A stretch of 7,392 nucleotides of DNA from Ignavibacteriota bacterium (GTDB taxonomy: Bacteria > Bacteroidota > Ignavibacteria > UBA10030 > UBA6906), in NCBI GenBank assembly GCA_016209805.1, contig JACQVJ010000209.1, positions 1-7,392 on the forward strand, given 5' to 3'. The position numbers and the translations under genes are program-made. Positions 1-6,734 of this stretch are shown piece after piece. Positions within the stretch are counted from its first letter, which is position 1, and every line of letters begins with the position of its first letter. A model generated the notes under the pieces. That model did no database searches. It worked only from the letters and a program-made list of their open reading frames with translations, and was not told the origin of the DNA.

Positions 1-1851
1 ACCTGCTTCATTCGACCAGCGGGCAAAATACTCGAGGCGGGGATTTACGCTTCCGGCGAGAGCGATCGGGGAAGTAGTTGCGAGCGAATTGTTTGTACTG
101 TTGGCAACATTCCCATACCGACTATCGGCAAAGGAGGTTGACCCCAGATATGCCATGACGGATGTCGTGTCCCACTGGATCTGATTTCCGCCTCGTGTCC
201 AGCTCCCGATTCCGGATTCTCCATCATCCTGAAATAAAACCTTCGGAAAGCCGACAACAATTGAGAATGTATCGACGGATGTTGCAATTCCCTCCTGTGT
301 CATTGTGGCAATGAACTTCATCTCGTCAAGGTGTTGCGCACCGACAGCTACAGCAACTACAAAGGGGTTCACATCGTTTGATGCTGCTTGGCGTGGAGAC
401 ATGCTTCCGAATGGGACAGACCCAACGACGACAGTAGCCTGCGGATAGAGCGACTGGAGGCTTACGTTGACAGAAATTGCATCAAGTGTAAGTCCTTTGT
501 TCCGAACGTCAATCGCTATCCTGAGTGTATCGCCGCGAAGAGCATACTGGTTTCCTATGAGGCGAAACGCCTGATAGTCTGCAAACGCGCCGCCGACCCA
601 TGAAAGGTATTTGCAGGGGAGGAGGTTTTCCTGAACAACAGGAACAATCTCAGACTGATTCGGCCAGAACCCACTCCCTCCAAATTCCGGCGTCCACGAA
701 AAGCAATTCAGGTCATGGTGGAGGTAGTCACGCGTGGTGCCATTGGAGTTGTAACTGAGCATCTGATAGACAGTGCCGTACAAATACCCATTGTTGCGCG
801 AGAAGTCGCTGGCAAACTCCGCGTAGTACTCATAGGAAATCACAGTATCCTTGTAGCTGTACGGGTTGAGGTACCGCCCTGCAACAGAATGTGTGGAAAA
901 GGCAACCGATGGAAGGTGCTGCGCCGTAAAGTCACGCACTGCGCGCGACTCTGGCTCCGAATATGCGGAGGGACCCCGATAGGTGTCGGAAGAGGGAGAG
1001 GGACTCGAACCGATATTGTCATATCCCCACTGGTAGCCATAATTTCTGTTCAGGTCTACACCGTAAATGCCGCCCCCGTTGTTGCGCCGGTTTTTTCGCC
1101 AGTTGCCGCCACCGTTTGGATTTGTTGTTTGGTTGTGTACATACCCATCGGGATTAACCACCGGGACGAAGAGCATCCGGCGATTGTTCACCAGATATGT
1201 CGCTTCGGGATCAGTGCCATAGTTATCGAGAAGCCAGTACATGTAGTACATCAGCACGGCCATTGACATCGGCTCGCGTGCATGGTGCAGCGCGTCGTAG
1301 TACGCTACTGCTTCGTCCGGCTCATTCTGTCCGGGATTATCAGAGATCTCAACCGCCCAGACCGTTCGCCCTTGCTCGGTGACACCGATCGAGTCCTTTT
1401 CAGTAATAAGGTTCGGATACTGGAGTTTCATTGAGTCAAGCTCCCGAACGACCTCAGCATATGTGTAGAACCCCCCCATCGAGCCGTATTCGAAACCGGA
1501 TACTCCGTTCAGCTCGAGGATGGACCTGCTCGCAGCCAGTTCTTGCTCTTTTGGCGATCGGCGTCGATCATAATACGCATCGAGATCATCAACGACTACT
1601 TGCAATGCAATCCCGGTAGCGCGCAATTGTTCCAATTCGTTTTGATTGATCACCAACTCAATAAAGGAACCTGGCTCTCCGCGGTAATGGTCGATATCGA
1701 TCCCATGTTCCTGAAGCAAGCGGAGATCTTCAGGGCCGTTTGCGAAGACCCTTACCATCGAGTAGCCACTGTACTTATCGCGTTCCGAAGTGCGGGCAAA
1801 TACCAGCGCTACGCATAGAACGAGAAGCAAGAGTACAGGTGATGTTCTCAT
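1..1851 (-). CDS. Secreted M14 zinc carboxypeptidase, 3' end beyond window
   Basis: Reading the minus strand from the ATG at 1851 gives 617 uninterrupted codons to the left edge, so the C-terminus is missing. Residues 1-19 form a signal peptide (hydrophobic Leu/Val core, likely cleavage after VFA). Residues about 25-120 resemble an M14 prodomain, and about 125-415 the catalytic domain. Zinc ligands are H190 and E193 (HARE) and H321 (STHS). R192, R252 (WRK), N268-R269 (DLNRN), Y367 and the general base E389 (TPEFG) match carboxypeptidase A R71, R127, N144-R145, Y248 and E270, so the enzyme looks active. The position matching Ile255 of CPA is R374. Beyond about 420 lies a beta-rich region, and from about 537 (FQDDGESG) a segment like those after immune-inhibitor-A or MAM-like peptidases. 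The protein probably trims C-terminal residues from peptides outside the cytoplasm. It follows nuoI by 85 bases; a functional link to complex I is not evident. Family call is firm, C-terminal domains uncertain. Confidence 0.93.
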   Translation of the reverse strand, partial: MRTSPVLLLLVLCVALVFARTSERDKYSGYSMVRVFANGPEDLRLLQEHGIDIDHYRGEPGSFIELVINQNELEQLRATGIALQVVVDDLDAYYDRRRSPKEQELAASRSILELNGVSGFEYGSMGGFYTYAEVVRELDSMKLQYPNLITEKDSIGVTEQGRTVWAVEISDNPGQNEPDEAVAYYDALHHAREPMSMAVLMYYMYWLLDNYGTDPEATYLVNNRRMLFVPVVNPDGYVHNQTTNPNGGGNWRKNRRNNGGGIYGVDLNRNYGYQWGYDNIGSSPSPSSDTYRGPSAYSEPESRAVRDFTAQHLPSVAFSTHSVAGRYLNPYSYKDTVISYEYYAEFASDFSRNNGYLYGTVYQMLSYNSNGTTRDYLHHDLNCFSWTPEFGGSGFWPNQSEIVPVVQENLLPCKYLSWVGGAFADYQAFRLIGNQYALRGDTLRIAIDVRNKGLTLDAISVNVSLQSLYPQATVVVGSVPFGSMSPRQAASNDVNPFVVAVAVGAQHLDEMKFIATMTQEGIATSVDTFSIVVGFPKVLFQDDGESGIGSWTRGGNQIQWDTTSVMAYLGSTSFADSRYGNVANSTNNSLATTSPIALAGSVNPRLEYFARWSNEAG

Positions 1852-1854
1852 TGA

Positions 1855-1860
1855 CCACCT
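1855..1860 (-). promoter_or_regulatory. Ribosome binding site of the M14 peptidase
   Basis: AGGTGG on the minus strand ends three bases before the ATG at 1851. It supports that start, which also places the signal peptide exactly at the N-terminus. Spacing is slightly short. Confidence 0.5.
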
Positions 1861-1936
1861 TGGAGATTTGAATTGAACGAGCAGTTACATGGAGGGATAT
1901 ACAAAGATTTCAGCGTGACAACGTATGCCACATCCG

Positions 1937-2446
1937 TCAGCGGGCTCTGCGCAGGAACTCGAGTCGCGGCCTCAAACGATCCGCCGACATCAAAAGCCTG
2001 TCCTTCCCATAAATCGCTTTCTCCGGGTCGGTAAAAACAAGCTCATACTCATCACTCATCACAATGGCCTCTTCGGGGCATGCCTCTTCGCAGAACCCAC
2101 AAAAGATGCACCGCAACATGTTGATCTCAAACTTTATCGGGTATCTCTCCTTCTCAAGGTCGGTTTCCGATCCCTGCACCTCGATGGCAAGTGCGGGACA
2201 GACTCGTGCACACAGTCCACACGCAACGCACCGCTCAACCCCTTCTTCCTCGACCAGCACGGGTCGTCCCCTAAATGATGAAGGCGGATTCCAACGCTCT
2301 TCAGGATACTGCCGGGTGAATTTCGGTCTCAGAATCTGCTTGAACGTCAACACCATTCCCTTGACGATCTCGGGAATGTATGTCCGTTGCCAGAGAGTCA
2401 GATCCTTGATTCGAACTTGACGGGCCGTCTCTCCATTTGTAGGCAT
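1937..2446 (-). CDS. nuoI: NADH-quinone oxidoreductase subunit I (NuoI), 2x[4Fe-4S]
   Basis: Complex I peripheral-arm subunit that carries clusters N6a and N6b and passes electrons towards N2 and quinone, at the cytoplasmic face of the membrane. With the ATG at 2446 the protein has 169 residues, normal for the family. It shows two ferredoxin motifs: C73, C76, C79 and C83 (CVACGLCARVCP), and C113, C116, C119 and C123 (CIFCGFCEEACP). The ~40-residue N-terminal amphipathic segment (IVKGMVLTFKQILRP) and the QYPEE motif are typical of NuoI. Start choice: the frame is open up to a TTG at 2479 that abuts the nuoH stop (180 residues), but only the ATG has a Shine-Dalgarno-like AGGGA five bases upstream, so I prefer it. 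It lies 33 bases after nuoH, clearly one operon with nuoG and nuoH. The usual next gene, nuoJ, is not there; an M14 peptidase follows instead. Confidence 0.96.
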   Translation of the reverse strand: MPTNGETARQVRIKDLTLWQRTYIPEIVKGMVLTFKQILRPKFTRQYPEERWNPPSSFRGRPVLVEEEGVERCVACGLCARVCPALAIEVQGSETDLEKERYPIKFEINMLRCIFCGFCEEACPEEAIVMSDEYELVFTDPEKAIYGKDRLLMSADRLRPRLEFLRRAR

Positions 2447-2451
2447 TGTTT

Positions 2452-2456
2452 TCCCT
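2452..2456 (-). promoter_or_regulatory. Ribosome binding site deciding the nuoI start
   Basis: AGGGA on the minus strand, five bases before the ATG at 2446. No comparable purine tract precedes the upstream in-frame TTG at 2479, so this site favours the shorter 169-residue NuoI. Confidence 0.5.
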
Positions 2457-2479
2457 GGTTGGTCCACTTCTTCATCCAA

Positions 2480-3499
2480 TCATGTAAACAATTTCACACC
2501 GATGGCGGTTACAACAAGATTTGCCAAGGCCAGCGGCAGCATCACCTTCCAACCCAGGTTCATAAGCTGATCATACCTGAACCGGGGTATTGTCCACCGT
2601 ATCCACATATAAAAGAACAACATCATTCCCACCTTTGTAATAAACGCGAGAACCTGAATGATGCTTACCCACATCGCAGAGAGACCAAACGTATCGAGAA
2701 AAGGGAATTGCCAGCCGCCAAGAAATAGTGTGACGATCAAGGCACTGGACGTAATCATGTTCGAATACTCGGCAAGAAAGAAAGCGCCGAATTTCATCCC
2801 GCTATACTCAGTGTGGTAGCCACCAACCAGCTCAGGCTCTGCTTCGGGAAGATCGAACGGCAAACGGTTGGTTTCAGCGAAGGATGCGACGACGAACGTA
2901 ATGAACCCAATCGGCGTGAGAAATGCATTCCACGCAAGCCCCGACTGCATCTCAACGATTCTATCCAATTCCAGAGTTCCCGCAATCATGATCACCCCGA
3001 CCACAGACAGGCCCATTGAAAGCTCGTAGCTGATTAGCTGGGCTGATGAGCGCAATCCTCCAAGAAGGGAGTACTTATTGTTCGACGACCAGCCGCTCAG
3101 CGTCACACCATACACGCCCAGCGAGGTCAGTGCAAGGATATAGAGTATGCCGACATTCACATCGGCAACCATGAGCTTTATCTCCCTGCCGAACAGCATG
3201 ATCGTATTGCCAAACGGGACGACCGCAATTGTTACGAGGGCAACGGAAATGGAGATGATCGGCGCAAGCGTGTGTACAAACTTGTTTGCTTTCGCAGGAA
3301 CAATTTCTTCCTTGATAAAAAGTTTGAGAACATCTGCAGGCGCCTGGAGCAACCCCCAGGGGCCAACTCTGTTTGGACCAATCCGGTTCTGAATGAACGC
3401 GCTTATCCTCCGCTCCGCGAACACAAGATTCGCCACAACCGTGAGAACCACGAGAAGGACGAGGACGATTTTAATTGTTGAGATGATCAGGAATTCCAT
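2480..3499 (-). CDS. nuoH: NADH-quinone oxidoreductase subunit H (NuoH)
   Basis: Integral membrane subunit of complex I that forms, with NuoB and NuoD, the quinone-access chamber and couples quinone reduction to ion pumping. At 339 residues it is of usual length. About eight hydrophobic helices are visible (near 5-27, 75-95, 115-133, 155-175, 190-207, 238-260, 273-298 and 318-337). Family signatures: AERRISAFIQNRIGPNRVGP at 28-47; the SGWSSNNKYSLLGGLRSSAQ stretch at 135-154; the quinone-loop block AETNRLPFDLPEAEPELVGG at 208-227 followed by YHTEYSGMKFG; and RWTIPRFRYDQLM at 301-313. The acidic cluster E219, E221 and E223 in the quinone loop is kept. The ATG at 3499 has no strong Shine-Dalgarno, and the gene lies 41 bases after nuoG, so translation may depend on the upstream gene. 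No key residue appears to be missing. Confidence 0.98.
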   Translation of the reverse strand: MEFLIISTIKIVLVLLVVLTVVANLVFAERRISAFIQNRIGPNRVGPWGLLQAPADVLKLFIKEEIVPAKANKFVHTLAPIISISVALVTIAVVPFGNTIMLFGREIKLMVADVNVGILYILALTSLGVYGVTLSGWSSNNKYSLLGGLRSSAQLISYELSMGLSVVGVIMIAGTLELDRIVEMQSGLAWNAFLTPIGFITFVVASFAETNRLPFDLPEAEPELVGGYHTEYSGMKFGAFFLAEYSNMITSSALIVTLFLGGWQFPFLDTFGLSAMWVSIIQVLAFITKVGMMLFFYMWIRWTIPRFRYDQLMNLGWKVMLPLALANLVVTAIGVKLFT

Positions 3500-3540
3500 C
3501 TGCTATATTTAAGCACAAAATCAGGATGAGTATCGATTCG

Positions 3541-5211
3541 CTACGCAGGTACAGCGACGCCCGCTTTGAGCTTCATCCCCCAGCTCCCCAGTTTCCGGTA
3601 AGACATCCCCTTGAAACTCCCCACAGTTGATGCAAGCTCGTTGAACACGTCTTCCGAGGTGTTATATTTATACTTGGTTCCCATCGCAGAAGCAATCGCC
3701 GCGATAATCCTCCATGTCGGACGGGCATCGCGCTTCACACCTTTTGCCCACCTGTCATGTGGGGTTCCAAACGCATCCAGTCGGCTCATGGCGAATCCGT
3801 CGAGTGCACGATCCTGTTCAAGAGTGGCAACGGAAGGGCGAATGCGCTGGACGCGTCCCTGAAAGTTGGTAAACGTCCCGTGTCTCTCGGCAAACGTCGA
3901 TGATGGAAGGACGACATCAGCGAGTCGGGTCGTTTCATTCTCAAGGGATGAATTCACCACTAAGAACTCCAGCTTCTGCAACGCTGCTGCCACGGTCGGG
4001 TTGATGGCAACATTATCGTCAATTATGTACATCGCCTTAATCTGTCGTTCTTTGATCGCTTTGACGATTCCATCAAAGGACAAACCACCATCCTTCGGAC
4101 GCACACCAACTTCCACCGCGCCAAGACTGTTCGGGGTCTTGTCCTCCCTGAGGAGAATATCGTCCTGCTCCCCCTCCACAACGTGTCGCATGAAGTCTAT
4201 ATGTTTCGTTCCCAGGACCTCACGCGCGAATTTCTGAAACAAATAGTTATCTTCGTTCGTCGCATACGCAGAACCAATCGCGGCAAAGTTTTTGCGAAAT
4301 GTCCGGATCTCCGAGACGACGCGTGATATTGCCTCGTCCCACCCAACTTCGACCACGCCCGCGTCCTTCTTCATCAGCGGTGCTTTGATCCTTCCATCTG
4401 AATTCACATGTTTGAACGTGCCCAGCCGACCGGCATCGCACATCCAGTATTCGTTGACCTCGGGATTGAAGCGCGGGGTCTGGCGAAGGATTTCATTGTT
4501 CCTGACCCAGGAATACATGTTGCAACCGCGTGCGCAACCGGGACACACAGTCTCCGTGGCAGACATCTCCCACACTCGCGCCTTGAATCGGAAATCCCGG
4601 CTTGTCAAAGCGCCTACAGGACAAATATCGATCGTGTTCATTGAGTAGGGGTTATCGAGCTGCTCTCCAGGGAAGGTTGTCAGCTCAACATGGTCGCCCC
4701 GTTGAGAGAATGTCAGCTGTGGCTTGTGTGCAATTTCTTCACAGAACCGGACACAGCGTGAGCACATGATGCAGCGTTCTGTATCGAGCATTACATGGGG
4801 TCCAAGCGCAACCCTCTTCGGTTTGTGAACCTTGTTCTCGTCGAACCTGCTATAGCCAACACTCAGTTTGTACGCATAATCCTGAAGCTTGCACTCCCCT
4901 GCTTCGTCGCAAATCGGACAGTCAAGAGGATGGTTAATCAGAAGAAACTCCATCACCGCTTCACGCGCATTCACCACTTTGGGGGTATTTGTGTGAACTA
5001 CCATTCCATCGGCAACCTGTGTCGCGCATGCGATCACAAGCTTCGGGAGTTTTTCCACTTCGACCAAACAGATGCGACAGTTTCCCGCGACACTAAGCTT
5101 CGGATGCCAGCAGAAATGTGGAATCTCGATGCCGTGTTCTCGTGCGGCTTCAATGATCGTCCGTTTTCCGTCGACCTCTAACTGCTTTCCATCGAGTGTA
5201 ATCGTTACCAT
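3541..5211 (-). CDS. nuoG: NADH-quinone oxidoreductase subunit G (NuoG), compact form
   Basis: Electron-wire subunit of the complex I peripheral arm. Residues 1-80 are a ferredoxin fold with [2Fe-2S] N1b ligands C34, C45, C48 and C62. H94, C98, C101 and C107 fit the His-Cys3 N5 site; C147, C150, C153 and C197 fit N4. C223, C226, C230 and C258 have the spacing of the N7 cubane ligands found in some bacterial NuoG (E. coli and Thermus types). Residues from about 275 on belong to the molybdopterin-oxidoreductase-like domain, but the protein is only 556 residues, against roughly 700-900 in most homologues. After about residue 340 the sequence quickly reaches late-domain motifs (LADVVLPSSTFAERHGTFTN at 430-449, then QGRVQR), so the middle of that domain is reduced. 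The ATG at 5211 fits the family N-terminus (MVTITLDGKQLEV) but has only weak ribosome-binding signal; it lies 25 bases after the aminotransferase. Hydrogenase or formate dehydrogenase alternatives are unlikely, as nuoH and nuoI follow directly. Confidence 0.96.
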   Translation of the reverse strand: MVTITLDGKQLEVDGKRTIIEAAREHGIEIPHFCWHPKLSVAGNCRICLVEVEKLPKLVIACATQVADGMVVHTNTPKVVNAREAVMEFLLINHPLDCPICDEAGECKLQDYAYKLSVGYSRFDENKVHKPKRVALGPHVMLDTERCIMCSRCVRFCEEIAHKPQLTFSQRGDHVELTTFPGEQLDNPYSMNTIDICPVGALTSRDFRFKARVWEMSATETVCPGCARGCNMYSWVRNNEILRQTPRFNPEVNEYWMCDAGRLGTFKHVNSDGRIKAPLMKKDAGVVEVGWDEAISRVVSEIRTFRKNFAAIGSAYATNEDNYLFQKFAREVLGTKHIDFMRHVVEGEQDDILLREDKTPNSLGAVEVGVRPKDGGLSFDGIVKAIKERQIKAMYIIDDNVAINPTVAAALQKLEFLVVNSSLENETTRLADVVLPSSTFAERHGTFTNFQGRVQRIRPSVATLEQDRALDGFAMSRLDAFGTPHDRWAKGVKRDARPTWRIIAAIASAMGTKYKYNTSEDVFNELASTVGSFKGMSYRKLGSWGMKLKAGVAVPA

Positions 5212-5236
5212 GGTTGCTTTGCGTAATACCCTTCGT

Positions 5237-6670
5237 CTACGAAACTATCGACTCAGCCTTCGTGTAGCGTTCATGGAATTTCTTGAGCTTCCTGACAAGA
5301 TCTTCGATTTCATCCTGCGGCGGGAGGAAGGTTGTTCTGAAGTGCAGCGTACCCGCCGGTTGCCCGAACCCTGAGCCGGGAACAACGCAAATCCCAGTTT
5401 CTTCCAGAAGCGACATACAATACTCTGTCTCTCGCTTAGTCTCATAAGCGCGTCGCTCCCCCGCATTCATACTCGACGTGTCCATGCCAGCATCGGAGGG
5501 TAACTCGAACTTCACGAACGCATACATAGCTCCTTGCGGCACATCGACCGACATCCCTTCTATTTTGTTAATCTCCCTTCCTAAAATCTCAGCCTTTGTT
5601 TTGAGTGATCTAAGAATCTGTTCTCGTTCCTTTGCATAGGTCTCAAAACTCTCGTCACCCGGTTGCGGAGGAGCCACCATCATGTATGTCGCAATCTGAC
5701 CTGCGACGTTCGAACAGAGATTGATCGATTGTTGCTTCACCAATTGTGCGAGGACGTCATCACGAATGTTTCTCAATTCCATGTAACCCCCACGGTGGCC
5801 ACATTCTCCAAGGAACCCCTTTGAAACAGAATGAAATGAGAAGAGAGTTACGTCTCTTTCATCCAGTTCGTGCATCACTTTGGCGAATGAATGGAATTTA
5901 CATCCGGTTGCATAGACATTCTCCTGATATACTTCGTCCGCCATGATCGCCAGGCCGTGACGCTTCGCGAACCCGATGATCATTCTGATATTCTCGAGCG
6001 TGAGAACCGCTCCGGTAGGATTCCCCGGGTTGATGACCGCTATCGCCACAGGGTGTATTCCTTCCTGTATTGCTTTCGTAATGCTCTCGATGAGAATGCC
6101 TTCATTCAACTGCCAGTGATTCTCTTCATCCAGAAAGTATCCGATCTGGGTGCCACCATAGAGGGAGATCGTTGCGCTGTACAGCGGGTACTGTGGGATG
6201 GGAATCAAGAAACCATCGTTCCGGTTTTTCAACAAAGCAAGGATTGCCGCCTGTACACCTTTGCTTGCCCCATCAGTCAGAATAATGTGGTCTTTGTTTG
6301 CCGGAATTCCATCTCTCTTCGCGATGAACTCAGCAACTGCCCGGCGTATGAAGGGAATACCAGAGCTTTGCGTGTACGCGCCCATCCCGTGGGGATGATG
6401 CTTCAGCACTAACAGCGCGCGCTCGACAATGTCCTTGGGATACAGTTTCAACGACTGCGGATGTTCCAATAGCTCAGGGTATTCAAGCAAACTCAGCATC
6501 TGCCGAACGTAGCTGAGTGGGGCCTGGCTGAGCGCCTGCGGGTTTCCGATGTTGCAATAGATGATCTTCTTCCCCTGCTCCTCGAGGTGCTGGGCTCGCT
6601 GAAGAATCGGCCCGCGCACAGCGTATTCTGCACGCAGAAGATTAGGATTGAGAAGTTCTTTCGTAACCAT
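5237..6670 (-). CDS. PLP-dependent aminotransferase, alanine aminotransferase type
   Basis: Class I/II aminotransferase, fold type I, most like the eukaryote-type alanine (or alanine/glyoxylate-glutamate) aminotransferases, which interconvert alanine plus 2-oxoglutarate with pyruvate plus glutamate in the cytoplasm. The 477 residues match that family's length. Hallmarks: GMGAYTQSSGIPFIRRAVAE at 95-114; the phosphate loop TDGASKG at 132-138; PQYPLYS at 159-165; NPGNPTG at 214-220; D245 and Y248 (ADEVYQ), which contact the PLP ring; Schiff-base lysine K284 in SFHSVSKGFLGECGHRGGYM (278-297), very close to the ALT consensus; and R445 (HFRTTF) for the substrate carboxylate. The frame is open further upstream to an ATG at 6787, but that would overlap the M16 gene; the ATG at 6670 begins the recognisable family N-terminus and has GAGAG seven bases upstream. 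It is 64 bases after the M16 gene and 25 before nuoG, so it may share the nuo transcript. The exact substrate is inferred. Confidence 0.94.
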   Translation of the reverse strand: MVTKELLNPNLLRAEYAVRGPILQRAQHLEEQGKKIIYCNIGNPQALSQAPLSYVRQMLSLLEYPELLEHPQSLKLYPKDIVERALLVLKHHPHGMGAYTQSSGIPFIRRAVAEFIAKRDGIPANKDHIILTDGASKGVQAAILALLKNRNDGFLIPIPQYPLYSATISLYGGTQIGYFLDEENHWQLNEGILIESITKAIQEGIHPVAIAVINPGNPTGAVLTLENIRMIIGFAKRHGLAIMADEVYQENVYATGCKFHSFAKVMHELDERDVTLFSFHSVSKGFLGECGHRGGYMELRNIRDDVLAQLVKQQSINLCSNVAGQIATYMMVAPPQPGDESFETYAKEREQILRSLKTKAEILGREINKIEGMSVDVPQGAMYAFVKFELPSDAGMDTSSMNAGERRAYETKRETEYCMSLLEETGICVVPGSGFGQPAGTLHFRTTFLPPQDEIEDLVRKLKKFHERYTKAESIVS

Positions 6671-6677
6671 GCCTTCA

Positions 6678-6682
6678 CTCTC
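6678..6682 (-). promoter_or_regulatory. Probable ribosome binding site of the aminotransferase
   Basis: GAGAG on the minus strand, seven bases before the ATG at 6670. It is only a partial match to the consensus, but it supports the 477-residue form over the longer in-frame reading. Confidence 0.35.
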
Positions 6683-6734
6683 ATGCAACACGAATAGGAG
6701 TATGCTGTTCCGGTATCTCAGCAGAGGAGCGCTT

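Noticed and set aside
45..287. Short minus-strand frame of 80 codons
   Set aside because: It is out of phase with the M14 frame, which is continuous through the same bases for all 617 codons.
715..1266. Open frame of 183 codons on the plus strand
   Set aside because: It lies wholly opposite the M14 catalytic domain, whose zinc and catalytic motifs are read from the minus strand. The plus-strand translation has no recognisable domain.
1852..1936. Possible promoter or terminator between nuoI and the M14 gene
   Set aside because: On the minus strand TTGTCA and TATATC are only 14 bases apart, too close for a standard promoter, and AATCTTTG is a near match to a Bacteroidetes -7 element without a -33 partner. 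No stem-loop with a T-run is present. Too weak to annotate.
3541..5211. NuoG-like protein as an [FeFe]-hydrogenase or formate dehydrogenase subunit
   Set aside because: The N-terminal Fe-S domains are shared with those enzymes, but no H-cluster cysteine motifs and no full Mo-bisMGD catalytic domain are present, and nuoH and nuoI follow directly.
5891..6412. Plus-strand frame of 173 codons
   Set aside because: It is antisense to the aminotransferase core (NPGNPTG, ADEVYQ), has a Cys/Arg-rich composition without family features, and has no ribosome binding site that I could see.
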